From Tridacna crocea (taxonomy: Eukaryota > Mollusca > Bivalvia > Cardiida > Cardiidae), in the NCBI GenBank assembly GCA_943736015.1, contig OX031071.1:31218619-31282618 (forward strand): DNA of 64,000 nucleotides, given 5' to 3'. The notes under the pieces are model-generated. The model was not told the DNA's origin. It made no database searches and saw nothing but the letters and a program-made list of their open reading frames with translations. Below are positions 54,109 to 64,000 of the stretch, one piece after another. Each line of letters opens with the position of its first letter. Position 1 is the first letter of the stretch. The translations under genes and the position numbers were made by a program.

Positions 54109-55515
54109 GTCAGTCTTATTTTTTAATGTAAAACTCTTGATTAGTCAGTGAATGCCCAGGTACTCAATATCATATTTTATGCACATTAAAAAATGGCACA
54201 TATTTCTTCTTCACTTAAGTACTTTTTACTATCAACCCTTCAAACCCTTTTATCACATTCTTACCTTTTATCATTTAAAACTTTTGAGTAGATTGGGATT
54301 GCCCTGTGACTCAATATTGCCCTTTATGAATATGCAGATCACACAAAATACTTTTTAATTCAATTCTTTTATTATCATTATGTATTCAAAATTTATTCGG
54401 TTTAAACGATTCCACTTTTATTATCTTTTAACAAAGATATGCACGCTAAATGACCAAAGCTGTAGATGCTCCATAAAACAACATTCATTAATTCATTCAT
54501 TTATTCCTACTTTGCTCACAAACCATATCTGACCATAATACGATAGATCTACTTGCACAAATCTAAAATTGTCCGGTACAATTACGGAATCGGCGGACTA
54601 AGTAGGAATTTCTATTTTTCACAGGACAATTCCGGATTTGTACCGATTCTTACTTTGCATATAAATATACAGTATACATTTCTGAAGTATACCAGTAGGA
54701 GGGAAAAAACTGAAAATAATATTTTATTCAGTAGTCAAACAGTGTATCTTGTCAAACATGCAGGAAAAATGGTGGTCACAACTTATTTGTCCTTAAAGAC
54801 GTTTTCTACAGTTTTGTGAAAATTTAATCCTTCAATAGAATTTTCTAATTGTTTCATATGTTTGGTAAAATTCAATGTCAAACTTAAAAATGAAAAGAAA
54901 AAAGGTATGTTGCCGAGTTAGATTTTCTGCAAAATGGCTGTTTCTATGGTAACTGTTTGTATCAAAACACCTAAAATGACTCTATCTTCATAAAAGACAG
55001 TAATATACTGATAGAAAGTTTATTATACAATGCAAATATTATTTTCCATATTTAATATATTATTTCTTGATTCTATATGAATGAAATAATAATCTAAATT
55101 CATTTTCTTTTTAGAAAATTATTTTTCCTATTTCTTGATTCGCCAAAATATAGGCAAAATCAACGTGTAGTCTTCAATCAATTTAAAATTTTGAAAAAAA
55201 AAAAAACCCTTTCATAGAGTGTTCTAATTTTTTGGTATATACAGTAAAAATTAATGGTAAGTACAAAACTGAAAAGAAAAAGATACGTTGCCGTGTTAGA
55301 TTCGTTGTAAAATGGCCGTTTCCATAGTAACTGTTTAGGCGCTCAGACCGATCGGCACTGTCATGCTCAGTAGACTCTAGTCTCTGTGACAGTCCATACC
55401 GCCGAAAACTTTCCTGTATTCTTCTGATTTTTTCCCCTAAAATATATCTTTTTGCAAAATGTCCATTAAGTTGATATTGTAGACTCATTCTTCGCTTCGA
55501 AACGTATCCGAAATT
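54109..55515. repeat. Gene-free stretch with a diverged direct duplication
   Basis: 54810-54980 and 55175-55345 share AAAAGAAAAAGRTAYGTTGC, GTTAGATT and AATGGC(T/C)GTTTC(T/C)AT. This is a duplication of about 170 bp at 365-bp spacing. No gene is seen. Confidence 0.45.
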
Positions 55516-57787
55516 CAAGGTATTGTCCGAACGATTTACAAGTACCTCCTTTGAGAAGAGTTACTGTCTGTTATTGTCTTCCTTGAAATCGCCAAAGTGA
55601 TGTGCAGAAATTTCTACCGAAAACGTCCTTCATCGAATTAATTGCACTTAGTTTGAGGTTTAAGAAGACTACAAAAGTCTAGAATTCTCCAAAGTCAGAG
55701 CGAAACAGTAAAAAATGTTTAAAAGGACAGTGGTTTGTCTTTGAAAGGAAATAAAACGATGTGGAAATTAGAGAAAGTGGTGGTTATCATATTTTTTTCC
55801 TTGCTCCACCATAATTATTTTCAAAGTTTATCTTCTGCAAGGTCGTTTAAACACATGATCGTCCAATGCAAAGATTAGCACATGTGCAAAATTTTCAGTA
55901 AATTGCGATTCTTCACGGGTCAAGGCAATGCCCTTCATTTTTCTTAGGCAGAAACCATAAAGATATTGTCTAACTGCAAGTCCTTGTAACAATATCATAG
56001 TACATAAAGTTACTATACAAAGTAACTTGCTTCAATGGGAAATGCCATGTACATAAAGAATCTCAGCAACTTCTCCATTTGTTACTATGTTTCTGTGTTT
56101 ACTACTAGTATATATAGATTCTGCATCAGCTACCTTCACGATAAAGGTTAAACACATCCCCAAACACTTACACGTCACATGTTTACTCAAATACGATTGG
56201 ATAATTACAACTGCTCAACTCGGTGCTATATATTCACTGTCTCAGCACTAGGCCCGCAGAGGTACTTGCTAAATTTATTACGTTTTCATCGTTTCTGTAC
56301 TGCAAAATCTTACATCGTCACCGCTGCCTCAAAAGATTCCCAGAAAAACTTATGCACTATATTCATAGCTAAATACCGCAGTCGCAACCAAAAGGTAGGA
56401 TTTTTCCTATTTTATTTGATACACATTTAATAATTTTGAATCTTATCGTTATGTAGCTCGCATTTCGAGTTAGCTGTACAATTACAGAGTATCAAGGTTA
56501 CTAAGTTTTACTGTTTGTTTAAAGGACAAGTTCTTGTGTTTATCTGGCCAATCAAATATGTTTTTGTGTTTATCTGGCTTGTAAAACTTAATACTAATGT
56601 CGAACATGTTATTTTGATTAAAGCAATATGGCAGCCGCTCTGATTGTTTGTCATGATGAACATTCAGAACTGTTGTTTTACCGTTTTCTAAAGCATTTCT
56701 GTTCCAACAAACAGTTGAAATTCTCCAATATATTTGAAAGTGAACAACGTATCAGATTGCTCAGATCAAAGACACCCAAGTATTTAATAGTTACGTGTTA
56801 GCATAATCCATATTTGATATACGTCAGACCAACATTGTTGAAGTCTAGGTATAGATCAGACTTCCCACAATTGAGTCACAGGTGTAAATCTATTATATTG
56901 CTTTCAGTATGTATGTAGTTTTTGGGGGCGGAGGGGATGGTGGTCAAAAGTGATAGATTAAACAGTGTCTTTATTCTGTCACAGATAGCCAATTTCAAAC
57001 CTGTCAAATAGGAAGATTTGCAAATGACAAAATAACTGTGACTGGAATTATTTGATTAGACATTTTCAGGGTACAAACTCTTGAAAAACGTGAGAGTATT
57101 GGTTCAAAATATTCCCCAAGGTCATTAGAACCCTGGTTTATGTGGTAAACGGTAAACTGTCAATGCTGTGTATACGTGTCTTTCGATGCCTGAATGAACT
57201 GTGTAGATGCTCATCAGACAGGTCAATAATCTATTCATTTGATAAGTACTCGTATCTAATGTTTAATCAGTATTTCACTACATTATCCGATTACAAAATG
57301 TAATCAAAATTCCTTCCGAAGAATAGCGAGAATCATTGTAACTAGTATCAATAAAAATATGCAACTGTCGACCGGTGATTTGCTGTATTGCAAAATTATG
57401 AGAGTTTAAACTTCTCCGCAAAATCTGTACGGAGTTTTCAACTGATTTTGTCTTACTCTTCTCTGTACCCAGAGGCTACCCAGAGGCGACCAGTCAAAAA
57501 GTAGCATTTGTTTGTTCTACTTTGCAACAAGATTCATATATCTTGCATTCTTGGTTATTTTCTCTACTTTGCTAATGTTTAAAAGAAGCCATTTTCTGGG
57601 TAAATCTACCTCAGTATAACAAATCACAGAGATGCATTAGGCCCCCTTCTGTCAGAACATATATAAATGTATGTTAGGGATAAGTTATTGTTATGGTAAT
57701 TTATTTATTCACCTGTCCTCGGAATTCACACCTTTTAGTTTTGGAATCCTACTTCTTTGCAATCTTTTACGATATTTTTGTTTTTAT
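55516..57787. other. Gene-free stretch
   Basis: A worn HE1-like core lies at about 55735-55850. A MITE2 end fragment lies at about 57630-57660 (GCATTAGGCCCCCTTCTGTC). No gene is recognised. Confidence 0.4.
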
Positions 57788-58455
57788 GAATGACAAAAAC
57801 ATGTCATTTCTGGTCATCAGCATTTTCTCTGTTCCAGACAATGTTTCTATCTAATCAAAGACAAGTTTCAAGATTTAAATTGACCACATTTAAATTGTCG
57901 TCGCCAAATGGTTTGAATGTTTTGCTAGTATGGTTAAGAGATGGTATGAATGACAAAAACATATCATTTCTGGTGATCATTTCATTTTCTCTGTTCCAGA
58001 CAATGTTTTCTGTCTTATCAAAGACAAGTTTCAAGATTTGGGCCTCATTTAAATTGTCGTCGCCAAATGGTTTGAATCTGGAAAGTCCATGTTTTGATAG
58101 TGTAGTTAAGAGATGGTATGAATGACAAAAACATCATTTCTGGTCATCAGCATTTTCTCCGTTCCGGGCAATGTTTTCTATCTTATCAAAGACAAGTTTC
58201 AAGATTTGCGCCTCATTCAAATTGTCGTCGCCAAATGGTTTAAGTCTGGAAAGTCCATGTTTTGCTAGTGTGGTTAAAAGATGGTAAGAATGACAAAAAC
58301 ATATCATTTGTGGTCACTAGCATTTTCCCTGTTCCAGACAATGTTTTCTGTCTGATCACAGACAAATTTCATGTTTTGGGCCACATTTAAAAATGTCGTC
58401 GGCAAATGCTTTGAATTTGGACAAGTCCATGTTTTATTCTAGTGTTATAGAGATG
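57788..58455 (+). repeat. Four tandem copies of an HE1-derived unit (160-172 bp)
   Basis: Units begin GAATGACAAAAACAT at 57788, 57948, 58120 and 58288. Each holds the right arm of the HE1 core (TCATCAGCATTTTCTCTGTTCC...ACAATGTTTTCT) and the HE1 right half (AAATTGTCGTCGCCAAATGG), but lacks the left arm. Confidence 0.75.
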
Positions 58456-58465
58456 ATATGTTTGA

Positions 58466-58800
58466 TTGATTGATTTACGGTATTTAACGCCGTTTTCAAC
58501 ATTTCTGTTATATCGCGGCGGTCAGTGCACCCATCGATGCTTTTCTGGAGTTTCTTTTACCACTCCGTACAATATTCTTTCCAAGCCACCGGCTGCTTTC
58601 CAACAAAACAATGTGGTAAAGAACGAATTACTATTATCAATCTTCCGAAAGAAATTAACCGAGCTGGGATCGAACCAGCGACCCCCGTTCTTTATTCCTG
58701 TGCGGTACCGGATGTATACGGGTGCTCGGCGAGATGGTATAAACTGACCTCGGGAACACGCCGAGTCCGCTACCTTACAACTGACAAGATTGTAGCAGTT
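58466..58800 (-). mobile_element. tRNA-headed SINE with TTTAACGCCG-type body
   Basis: GGTATTTAACGCCGTTTTCA is the body end. The tRNA-like head on the minus strand includes GGGTCGCTGGTTCGATCCCA (B-box GGTTCGATCCC). This is the best-preserved B-box of this SINE family here. Confidence 0.7.
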
Positions 58801-59491
58801 CAAACTTAGTGCATATCAATTTTATTGTTGGACTTGGTGTCAATGTTGCTGATCACGTGGACAACACACTTTAGATCAGCTCTCTGGTATTTGTTATTCC
58901 TTGGAAAATTTGAAGTGTCAGTTTCGAACCCCCACTTGAAGTGCTGCAATTTTTATGAAAGCATCCTTGAGCTATAGCCTAGTTCTGATGAAACTAAGGA
59001 CATGTATAAACTAGCGAGTTGTAGCGCTGACTTTTGCTATAAAAAATGCAAATGTGCTGGTATGAATGGCTAACAGTCAAAACTACACATGGATTATATC
59101 AGATCATTAAAAACTAAAACGATGACGGCAAAAGAAATCACCTAAAACAGACGTAATTCCAGATTTGGTAATGGACCGTCCCGTTATTTTAACGGCAAAA
59201 AATAAAATTTCTCTTATTGTACATAACCTTTAGACTCGTCCATGGATATCGTAAAACATGTAACACAAGACAAATCAAACCAGGTTCAAATCACCGAATT
59301 TTTGTATAATTCCAAACCACTATGAGGATTTGTAAAAAAAAAAGAAATTCTTAACTGACCGCTGCTGGCACTTTGGGCAAGACATTGCAAAGCCAACCAT
59401 TAATCCACTAGAAAGATAAAAAGGGATCTACAAACCTGAAACAAGTTTTTTTGTTACTGTACCCTTCAGTTTAGTCGATCACGTTCACAGT
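58801..59491. other. Gene-free stretch
   Basis: I see no gene or recognisable repeat. Confidence 0.4.
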
Positions 59492-59670
59492 TTAACCCTT
59501 TACCACACAATGACGACTTTTAACACCACTGAAAGAGAAGGCTTTTGAAAACTTTGTGGGAAAAGGAGAAAATGCTGGTAACTCATTTCATATGAGCCAC
59601 ATTGAAACTGTCATTAGCCAATGTTTTCAATTCGTACAGGTCTAAAATCTTGTCGTGTGGTAAAGGGTTT
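59492..59670 (+). mobile_element. HE1 hairpin element with the right arm deleted
   Basis: The ends TTAACCCTTTACCACACAAT and GTGTGGTAAAGGGTTT are well kept. The core stops at GCTGGTAACTCATTTC, so it cannot form the hairpin. Confidence 0.75.
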
Positions 59671-59714
59671 ACCCTTATGCTGCGTAGCGAGACTCACTGG
59701 CCTCTTGCGGACAG

Positions 59715-59770
59715 TGTAGATCAAGATCAGATTGCAAAAAACTTGCAGTCTGATCTAGGATCTACATTGT
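59715..59770. repeat. Dispersed GATCAAGATCAG hairpin
   Basis: GTGTAGATCAAGATCAGATTGC and GCAGTCTGATCTAGGATCTACA are near-complementary arms with a short AAAAAACTT loop. The neighbouring satellite unit derives from this motif. Confidence 0.65.
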
Positions 59771-59894
59771 TATTCCCAAAATCATAACTTTGAAATGGCA
59801 ATATTTTGGGTTTTACTGTCGAAATGAAAATTTCATTTTAGTTATTTAGTAGCGTGTGGGTTTATCGATTTATTACCATAGACGGAAACAGGGA

Positions 59895-61105
59895 ATATTG
59901 CGTACATGAAAGTCAAGGTCAGACTGGATAGAACATGCAGTCTGATCTTATATCTATACAGTCCGGTTGTTTAGTCAAGCACACGAGAAAAAATATTGTG
60001 GACATAAAGAAGAGACTGAATAGAACATGCAGTCTGACCTTATATCTATACAGTCCGGTTGTTTAGTCAAGCACACGAGAAAAAATATTGTGGACATAAA
60101 GAAGAGACTGGATAGAACATGCAGTCTGACCTTATATCTATACAGTCCGGTTGTTTAGTCAAGCACACGAGAAAAAATATTGTGGACATAAAGAAGAGAC
60201 TGGATAGAACATGCAGTCTGACCTTATATCTATACAGTCCGGTTGTTTAGTCAAGCACACGAGAAAAAATATTGTGGACATAAAGAAGAGACTGGATAGA
60301 ACATGCAGTCTGACTTTATATCTATACAGTCCGGTTGTTTAGTCAAGCACACGAGAAAAAATATTGTGGACATAAAGAAGAGACTGGATAGAACATGCAG
60401 TCTGATCTTATATCTATACAGTCCGGTTGTTTAGTCAAGTACACGAGAAAAAATATTGTGGACATAAAGAAGAGACTGGATAGAACATGCAGTCTGATCT
60501 TATATCTATACAGTCCGGTTGTTTAGTCAAGTACACGAGAAAAAACATTGTGGACATAAAGAAGAAACTGGATAGAACATGCAGTCTGATCTTATATCTA
60601 TACAGTCCGGTTGTTTAGTCAAGTACACGAGAAAAAACATTGTGGACATAAAGAAGAAACTGGATAGAACATGCAGTCTGATCTTATATCTATACTGTCC
60701 AGTTGTTTAGTCAAGCACAGGAGAAAAATATTGTGGACATGTAGATCAAGATCAGACTGGATAGAACATACAGTCTGATCTTATATCTATACTGTCCGAT
60801 TGTTCAGTCAAACACACGAGAAAGATATTGTGGACATGAAGAAGAAACTGGATAGAACATGCAGTCTGATCTTATATCTTTACTGTCCGGTTGTTTAGTC
60901 AAGCACAGGAGAAAAATATTGTGGACATGTAGATCAAGATCAGACTGGATAGAACATACAGTCTGATCTTATATTTATACAGTCTGGTTGTTTGGTCAAA
61001 CATACGAGAAAAATATTGTGGACATGAAGAAGAAACTGGATAGAACATGCAGTCTGATCTTATATCTATACTGTCTGATTGTTTAGTCAAGCACCCGAAA
61101 AAAAC
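59895..61105. repeat. 92-bp satellite array, 13 units, changing to a 188-bp dimer
   Basis: GAACATGCAGTCTGATC recurs at 59931, 60023, 60115, 60207, 60299, 60391, 60483, 60575 and 60667, exactly 92 bp apart. It then recurs at 60764, 60855, 60952 and 61043 with alternating 97 and 91 bp. The 97-bp units contain GTAGATCAAGATCAGACTGG where the others have GAAGAAACTGG. Confidence 0.9.
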
Positions 61106-61293
61106 CCCCGAGTTTCATTACATCGTATTTCCGGAAGTCAAGACACTTTGCGTCTGTTTATTTGGTACTGAAAGAGCTTAATTAGAGGGTAGACTGGTCC
61201 GTATTCGCAGTTTGGCCATTTGCTTTCCGGGAGTTGATTTACAGTTATTGCGACATGATTCATTCATTTAAGCAAAAGTCCTATATGCTTGTT

Positions 61294-61509
61294 TTAACCA
61301 TTTACCAGTAGTGTGTCTGAACTTCCCCCGAAACATAGGCCTACAGCCTTTGAAAACGTCGTGAGAAATGCAGATAATGCTGGTATCGATTTTTTTAAGT
61401 CCTTTTTAGGACAATTTTCATAATTTAGGACACAATCATGTATATTGTCGTCTGATAATGCTTTCAATTTGGACTGATCTAAAATTTTGCCGACTGATAA
61501 AGGTTTAAT
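61294..61509 (+). mobile_element. HE1 hairpin element, worn
   Basis: TTAACCATTTACCAGTAGTG to GACTGATAAAGGTTTAA. The palindrome is largely lost, but the right half (GTCGTCTGATAATGCTTTC) is clear. Confidence 0.6.
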
Positions 61510-61845
61510 TCGCTAGAAAACAACATGAGATTAGACTCGTCCAAAGTGAAAACAACTTACACAGATAGTATAGACTAAGATCAGGCTTCACAGAGCGTAC
61601 GGACTGACCCTAAATCTACACCTTTCGTTTACTGTACTAGGAAAAAATCACTCGTTACTAGATCTATCATTGATGATGGTTATTGATAAATTTTTCTCTT
61701 ACCGTGGAACATTGTCTTTGTGAGAAAGCAGCAAGATCTAGGAGCTTGTAAAGACCATTGATTGTAGATTAGGATTAGAAACGTTCAGATTCATGGCTTG
61801 TCTAGTCCGGTAAAAAGTTAATTTTACACTGTAAATTGTTCCTAG

Positions 61846-62098
61846 CAATACTAAGACAGACTTAAGGTACTTACGTAAATAGTATAGGTTAGACTCGTTC
61901 CCAACAATACTAAGACAGACTTAAGGTACTTACGTCCTAACAATACTAAGACAGACTTAAGGTACTTACGTAAATAGTATAGGTTAGACTCGTTCCCAAC
62001 AATACTAAGACAGACTTAAGGTACTTACGTCCTAACAATACTAAGACAGACTTAAGGTACTTACGTAAATAGTGTAGGTTAGACTCGTTCCCAACAAT
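61846..62098. repeat. Higher-order tandem repeat of 59 + 36 bp
   Basis: CAATACTAAGACAGACTTAAGG begins units at 61846, 61905, 61941, 62000 and 62036, with the next boundary at 62095. Spacings are 59, 36, 59, 36, 59. Long units add AAATAGTATAGGTTAGACTC. Confidence 0.88.
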
Positions 62099-62650
62099 AG
62101 GGTCCGAAAGTCTCGTCACGTGACCGCGAGAGTTCATCACTTCCGGGATCGACCGTAAATTTATTGCCTTTACATCACAGTATGTTGAGAGATACACGAA
62201 GCAATTACGAATGATGAAGTAAGATTTAAGAAGTCCGAGCAATTTGAAAATTTCGGTAGTCGATCAGAGAACGATATGTGACTATGAATACGCCACAGTA
62301 AAGAAGAGACCGTGTTCAGCGCAGGTAAACAGGTTGATGGTTCAACCTACTTTCGGTTTCGTATTCAATAGAATCATGCTTTTTTGACAGAGTTAAATCA
62401 AAAAAGGTGAATCACGTTTCTTTCACAAAACTACAGCTGTGTGAAGGCATAAAATGAAAGCAAAAGTACGACACAAGACGTTTTAAAGCAGATATTTATA
62501 GATCTATTTGTAATCCGCAATTTGCCGAGGGTGATCGTGCAGCGAGATCTACGTTGAGCCGCTGTTAATTTCAGCCTTAGGTAATATTCAAGTATTTTCA
62601 AGACAGCCACTCCAGTATTATGTCTTTAAATATCAAATATAAGAGAGATC
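62099..62650. other. Gene-free stretch with an E-box palindrome
   Basis: GTCACGTGAC at 62115-62124 lies in a short CpG-richer patch next to the tandem repeat. No downstream gene is recognised. Confidence 0.35.
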
Positions 62651-62654
62651 AAAT

Positions 62655-62706
62655 TCAAGATCAGACTGCATGTTCATTGCAATCTGATCTAGATCGACAC
62701 TTTGTT
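62655..62706. repeat. Dispersed GATCAAGATCAG hairpin
   Basis: TCAAGATCAGACTGCATG and CATTGCAATCTGATCTAGAT form imperfect arms, as at 59715. Confidence 0.6.
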
Positions 62707-62725
62707 GAAAAGTATGTAATTATCT

Positions 62726-62963
62726 TCTTAGCACAAGACAGAATCTTTGACTGATCCAAATTAAAAGGATTTGCAGATGACAATTAATGCCGTATAGAAT
62801 AAAGATCTAGTACTCAAATGATGGAAATTTATTTGAGAGGGTAGAAAATATTATTGGAAAAGGAAAAAAATGCTGGTTACCAGCATTTAATCCTTTTCCT
62901 ACAATGTTTTCATAAGGCTTCCTCCGGGTCTTTAAAAATCAGGATTGTGTTGTAAAGGATTAA
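62726..62963 (-). mobile_element. HE1 hairpin element, near full length
   Basis: From CACAAGACAGAATCTTTGAC to TTGTGTTGTAAAGGATTAA, with a good palindrome (GGAAAAAAATGCTGGTTACC). One terminal TTAA is kept. Confidence 0.72.
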
Positions 62964-63100
62964 TTGTGCTTCAAAAGCCAAGGGTCATTTAAGAAAAATG
63001 CAGTATGCTTGTTCACCATGCACACTGAATATTACCTTTGTGCATAGTACTTTGGAAAGATACCCATGACCAATTGCACTAACTGGCACATGAATGAAAT

Positions 63101-63487
63101 GTTTAACCCTTTCTGTACAGAAAACAGTTTATGAAAACAATATGGAAATAAGTGAAAATGCTGGTAACCAGACCAGCATGTCTTCTTTTTCTTAGGGTAT
63201 TATCAACCATTCCATAAATAAATTTCAACTTTATAGCCACTCTTACATTTTTGTCTGCTAGTGCTTTCAATTTGTACAAGTCATTTACCCTAGTGCTTTC
63301 AAGGAAGAAGCCTTTTGATAACATCGTTGGTAAAGGAGAAAATGCTGGTTACCATCATTTCCTCCCTTTTCCACAATGTTTTCTACTCATTCAAAGACAA
63401 ATTCCATTCTTCCAGCCCCATTTAAATTGTTGTTTCCTAATGTTTTCAATTGGAAAAGTTTAGGATCTGTCCTGTGATAAAGAATTA
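63101..63487 (+). mobile_element. Two adjoining HE1 copies
   Basis: 63101-63284 starts TTTAACCCTTTCTGTACAG and has a duplicated turn (GGTAACCAGACCAGCATG). It runs into 63285-63487, which lacks the left end but has a full palindrome and ends GTGATAAAGAATTAA. Confidence 0.68.
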
Positions 63488-63519
63488 AGCAATTTTTGCT
63501 CTACTTAGCTGAAAACTTG

Positions 63520-64000
63520 TACAGTGCACTCCGGATACAGCGAGATCGCAGGGACAAGACGTATTACCTCGTTGTAACCGGGTTTCGTTATAACCAAATC
63601 AGAAATTAAACATCGTAAGGATACAGACTTTCATAATGTTTAGTTTCGTTTACACCGGAAGTAGCTAATTACCTTCTTTTTAAAGAGCATACAAAGACAG
63701 ATAACTCTATCGATTTACTGTACAGTGTATTATATGTATTTACGAGATATTTACATGAATGTTAGCATTCTAAAAATTAAATATACACCTATCTGAAGAA
63801 TGCTATTATTTTAGATTGCCTTTTTTGTTTTTGACTTTATTCTCCAGTAATTGTTCAATACTCGCTAAGTTTGAAAATGTGCTCTGATCGATGTCCGACT
63901 CGCACTCAAAGAACCGGCGTTAAGTTTTCAATTCATCCATCAGAAATGGTCAGTAATAAGCTGCATGTGTAAACTGCTAAAAATATGTGTGATAACATTT
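63520..64000. other. Gene-free right edge
   Basis: ACAGTGCACTCCGGATACAG...CCTCGTTGTAACCGGGTTTCGTTATAACC at 63522-63596 resembles a dispersed short repeat found in several animals, by memory only. Nothing else is recognised. Confidence 0.35.

Noticed and set aside
53778-54151. 117- and 118-codon genes
   Set aside because: Frames stay open only because of the 62-bp tandem repeat.
59895-61105. CRISPR-like or coding repeat array
   Set aside because: Whole units repeat without unique spacers and frames are closed. It is a satellite.

Overview
This is a 64-kb window of animal nuclear DNA: AT-rich, gene-poor and packed with repeats, with GT-AG splice signals. The host is most likely a bivalve mollusc. 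Three things point there: a B-box/coiled-coil/NHL-like (TRIM-type) gene of the kind greatly expanded in bivalves; tandem-core elements ending in CTCTTGTT that recall bivalve 'pearl'/Helentron-like elements; and tRNA-headed SINEs whose body motif (TTTAACGCCGTTTTCAACA) I remember from heterodont clams. The taxon is an inference from memory, not a search result.

Only one convincing host coding region is visible: 9474-11225 (+), a 583-residue RING-less TRIM-like protein in one uninterrupted exon, with a splice acceptor just upstream and a possible 3'-UTR donor just downstream. A decayed mariner transposase lies at the left edge (5-1106, -). A doubtful coding stretch lies at 52681-53120 (-). Everything else is transposable elements, satellites or featureless intergenic DNA.

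Layout. 1-5.4 kb: mariner relic, a miniature LTR element carrying 5S-rRNA-like sequence in its LTRs, and a crossed inverted-repeat structure. 7.9-12.5 kb: the TRIM-like gene, flanked by many copies of a TTAA-bounded hairpin element (called HE1 here). 12.5-28.1 kb: large tandem-core elements (unit about 156, 160 or 166 bp), interleaved with a second miniature LTR family that has a tRNA-like sequence in its LTR and a proline-type primer-binding site. 28-36 kb: SINEs, HE1 clusters, a SINE-head tandem array, a foldback element inserted in an HE1 loop, and a 39-bp minisatellite. 36.8-51.5 kb: an old, diverged duplication of an X-Y block several kb long, with a composite of HE1 and a second TIR element (MITE2). 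52-64 kb: a perfect-TIR foldback element, small tandem arrays, a 13-unit 92-bp satellite and a 59+36-bp higher-order repeat.

The most exciting signal is the pair of unrelated miniature LTR retrotransposons (2522-2974 and 23951-24478). Each carries RNA polymerase III promoter-like sequence inside its LTRs, 5S-type in one and tRNA-type in the other. Both have a primer-binding site, a polypurine tract and no coding capacity. Plant Cassandra elements have the 5S design; I do not know of an animal equivalent, but I could not search.
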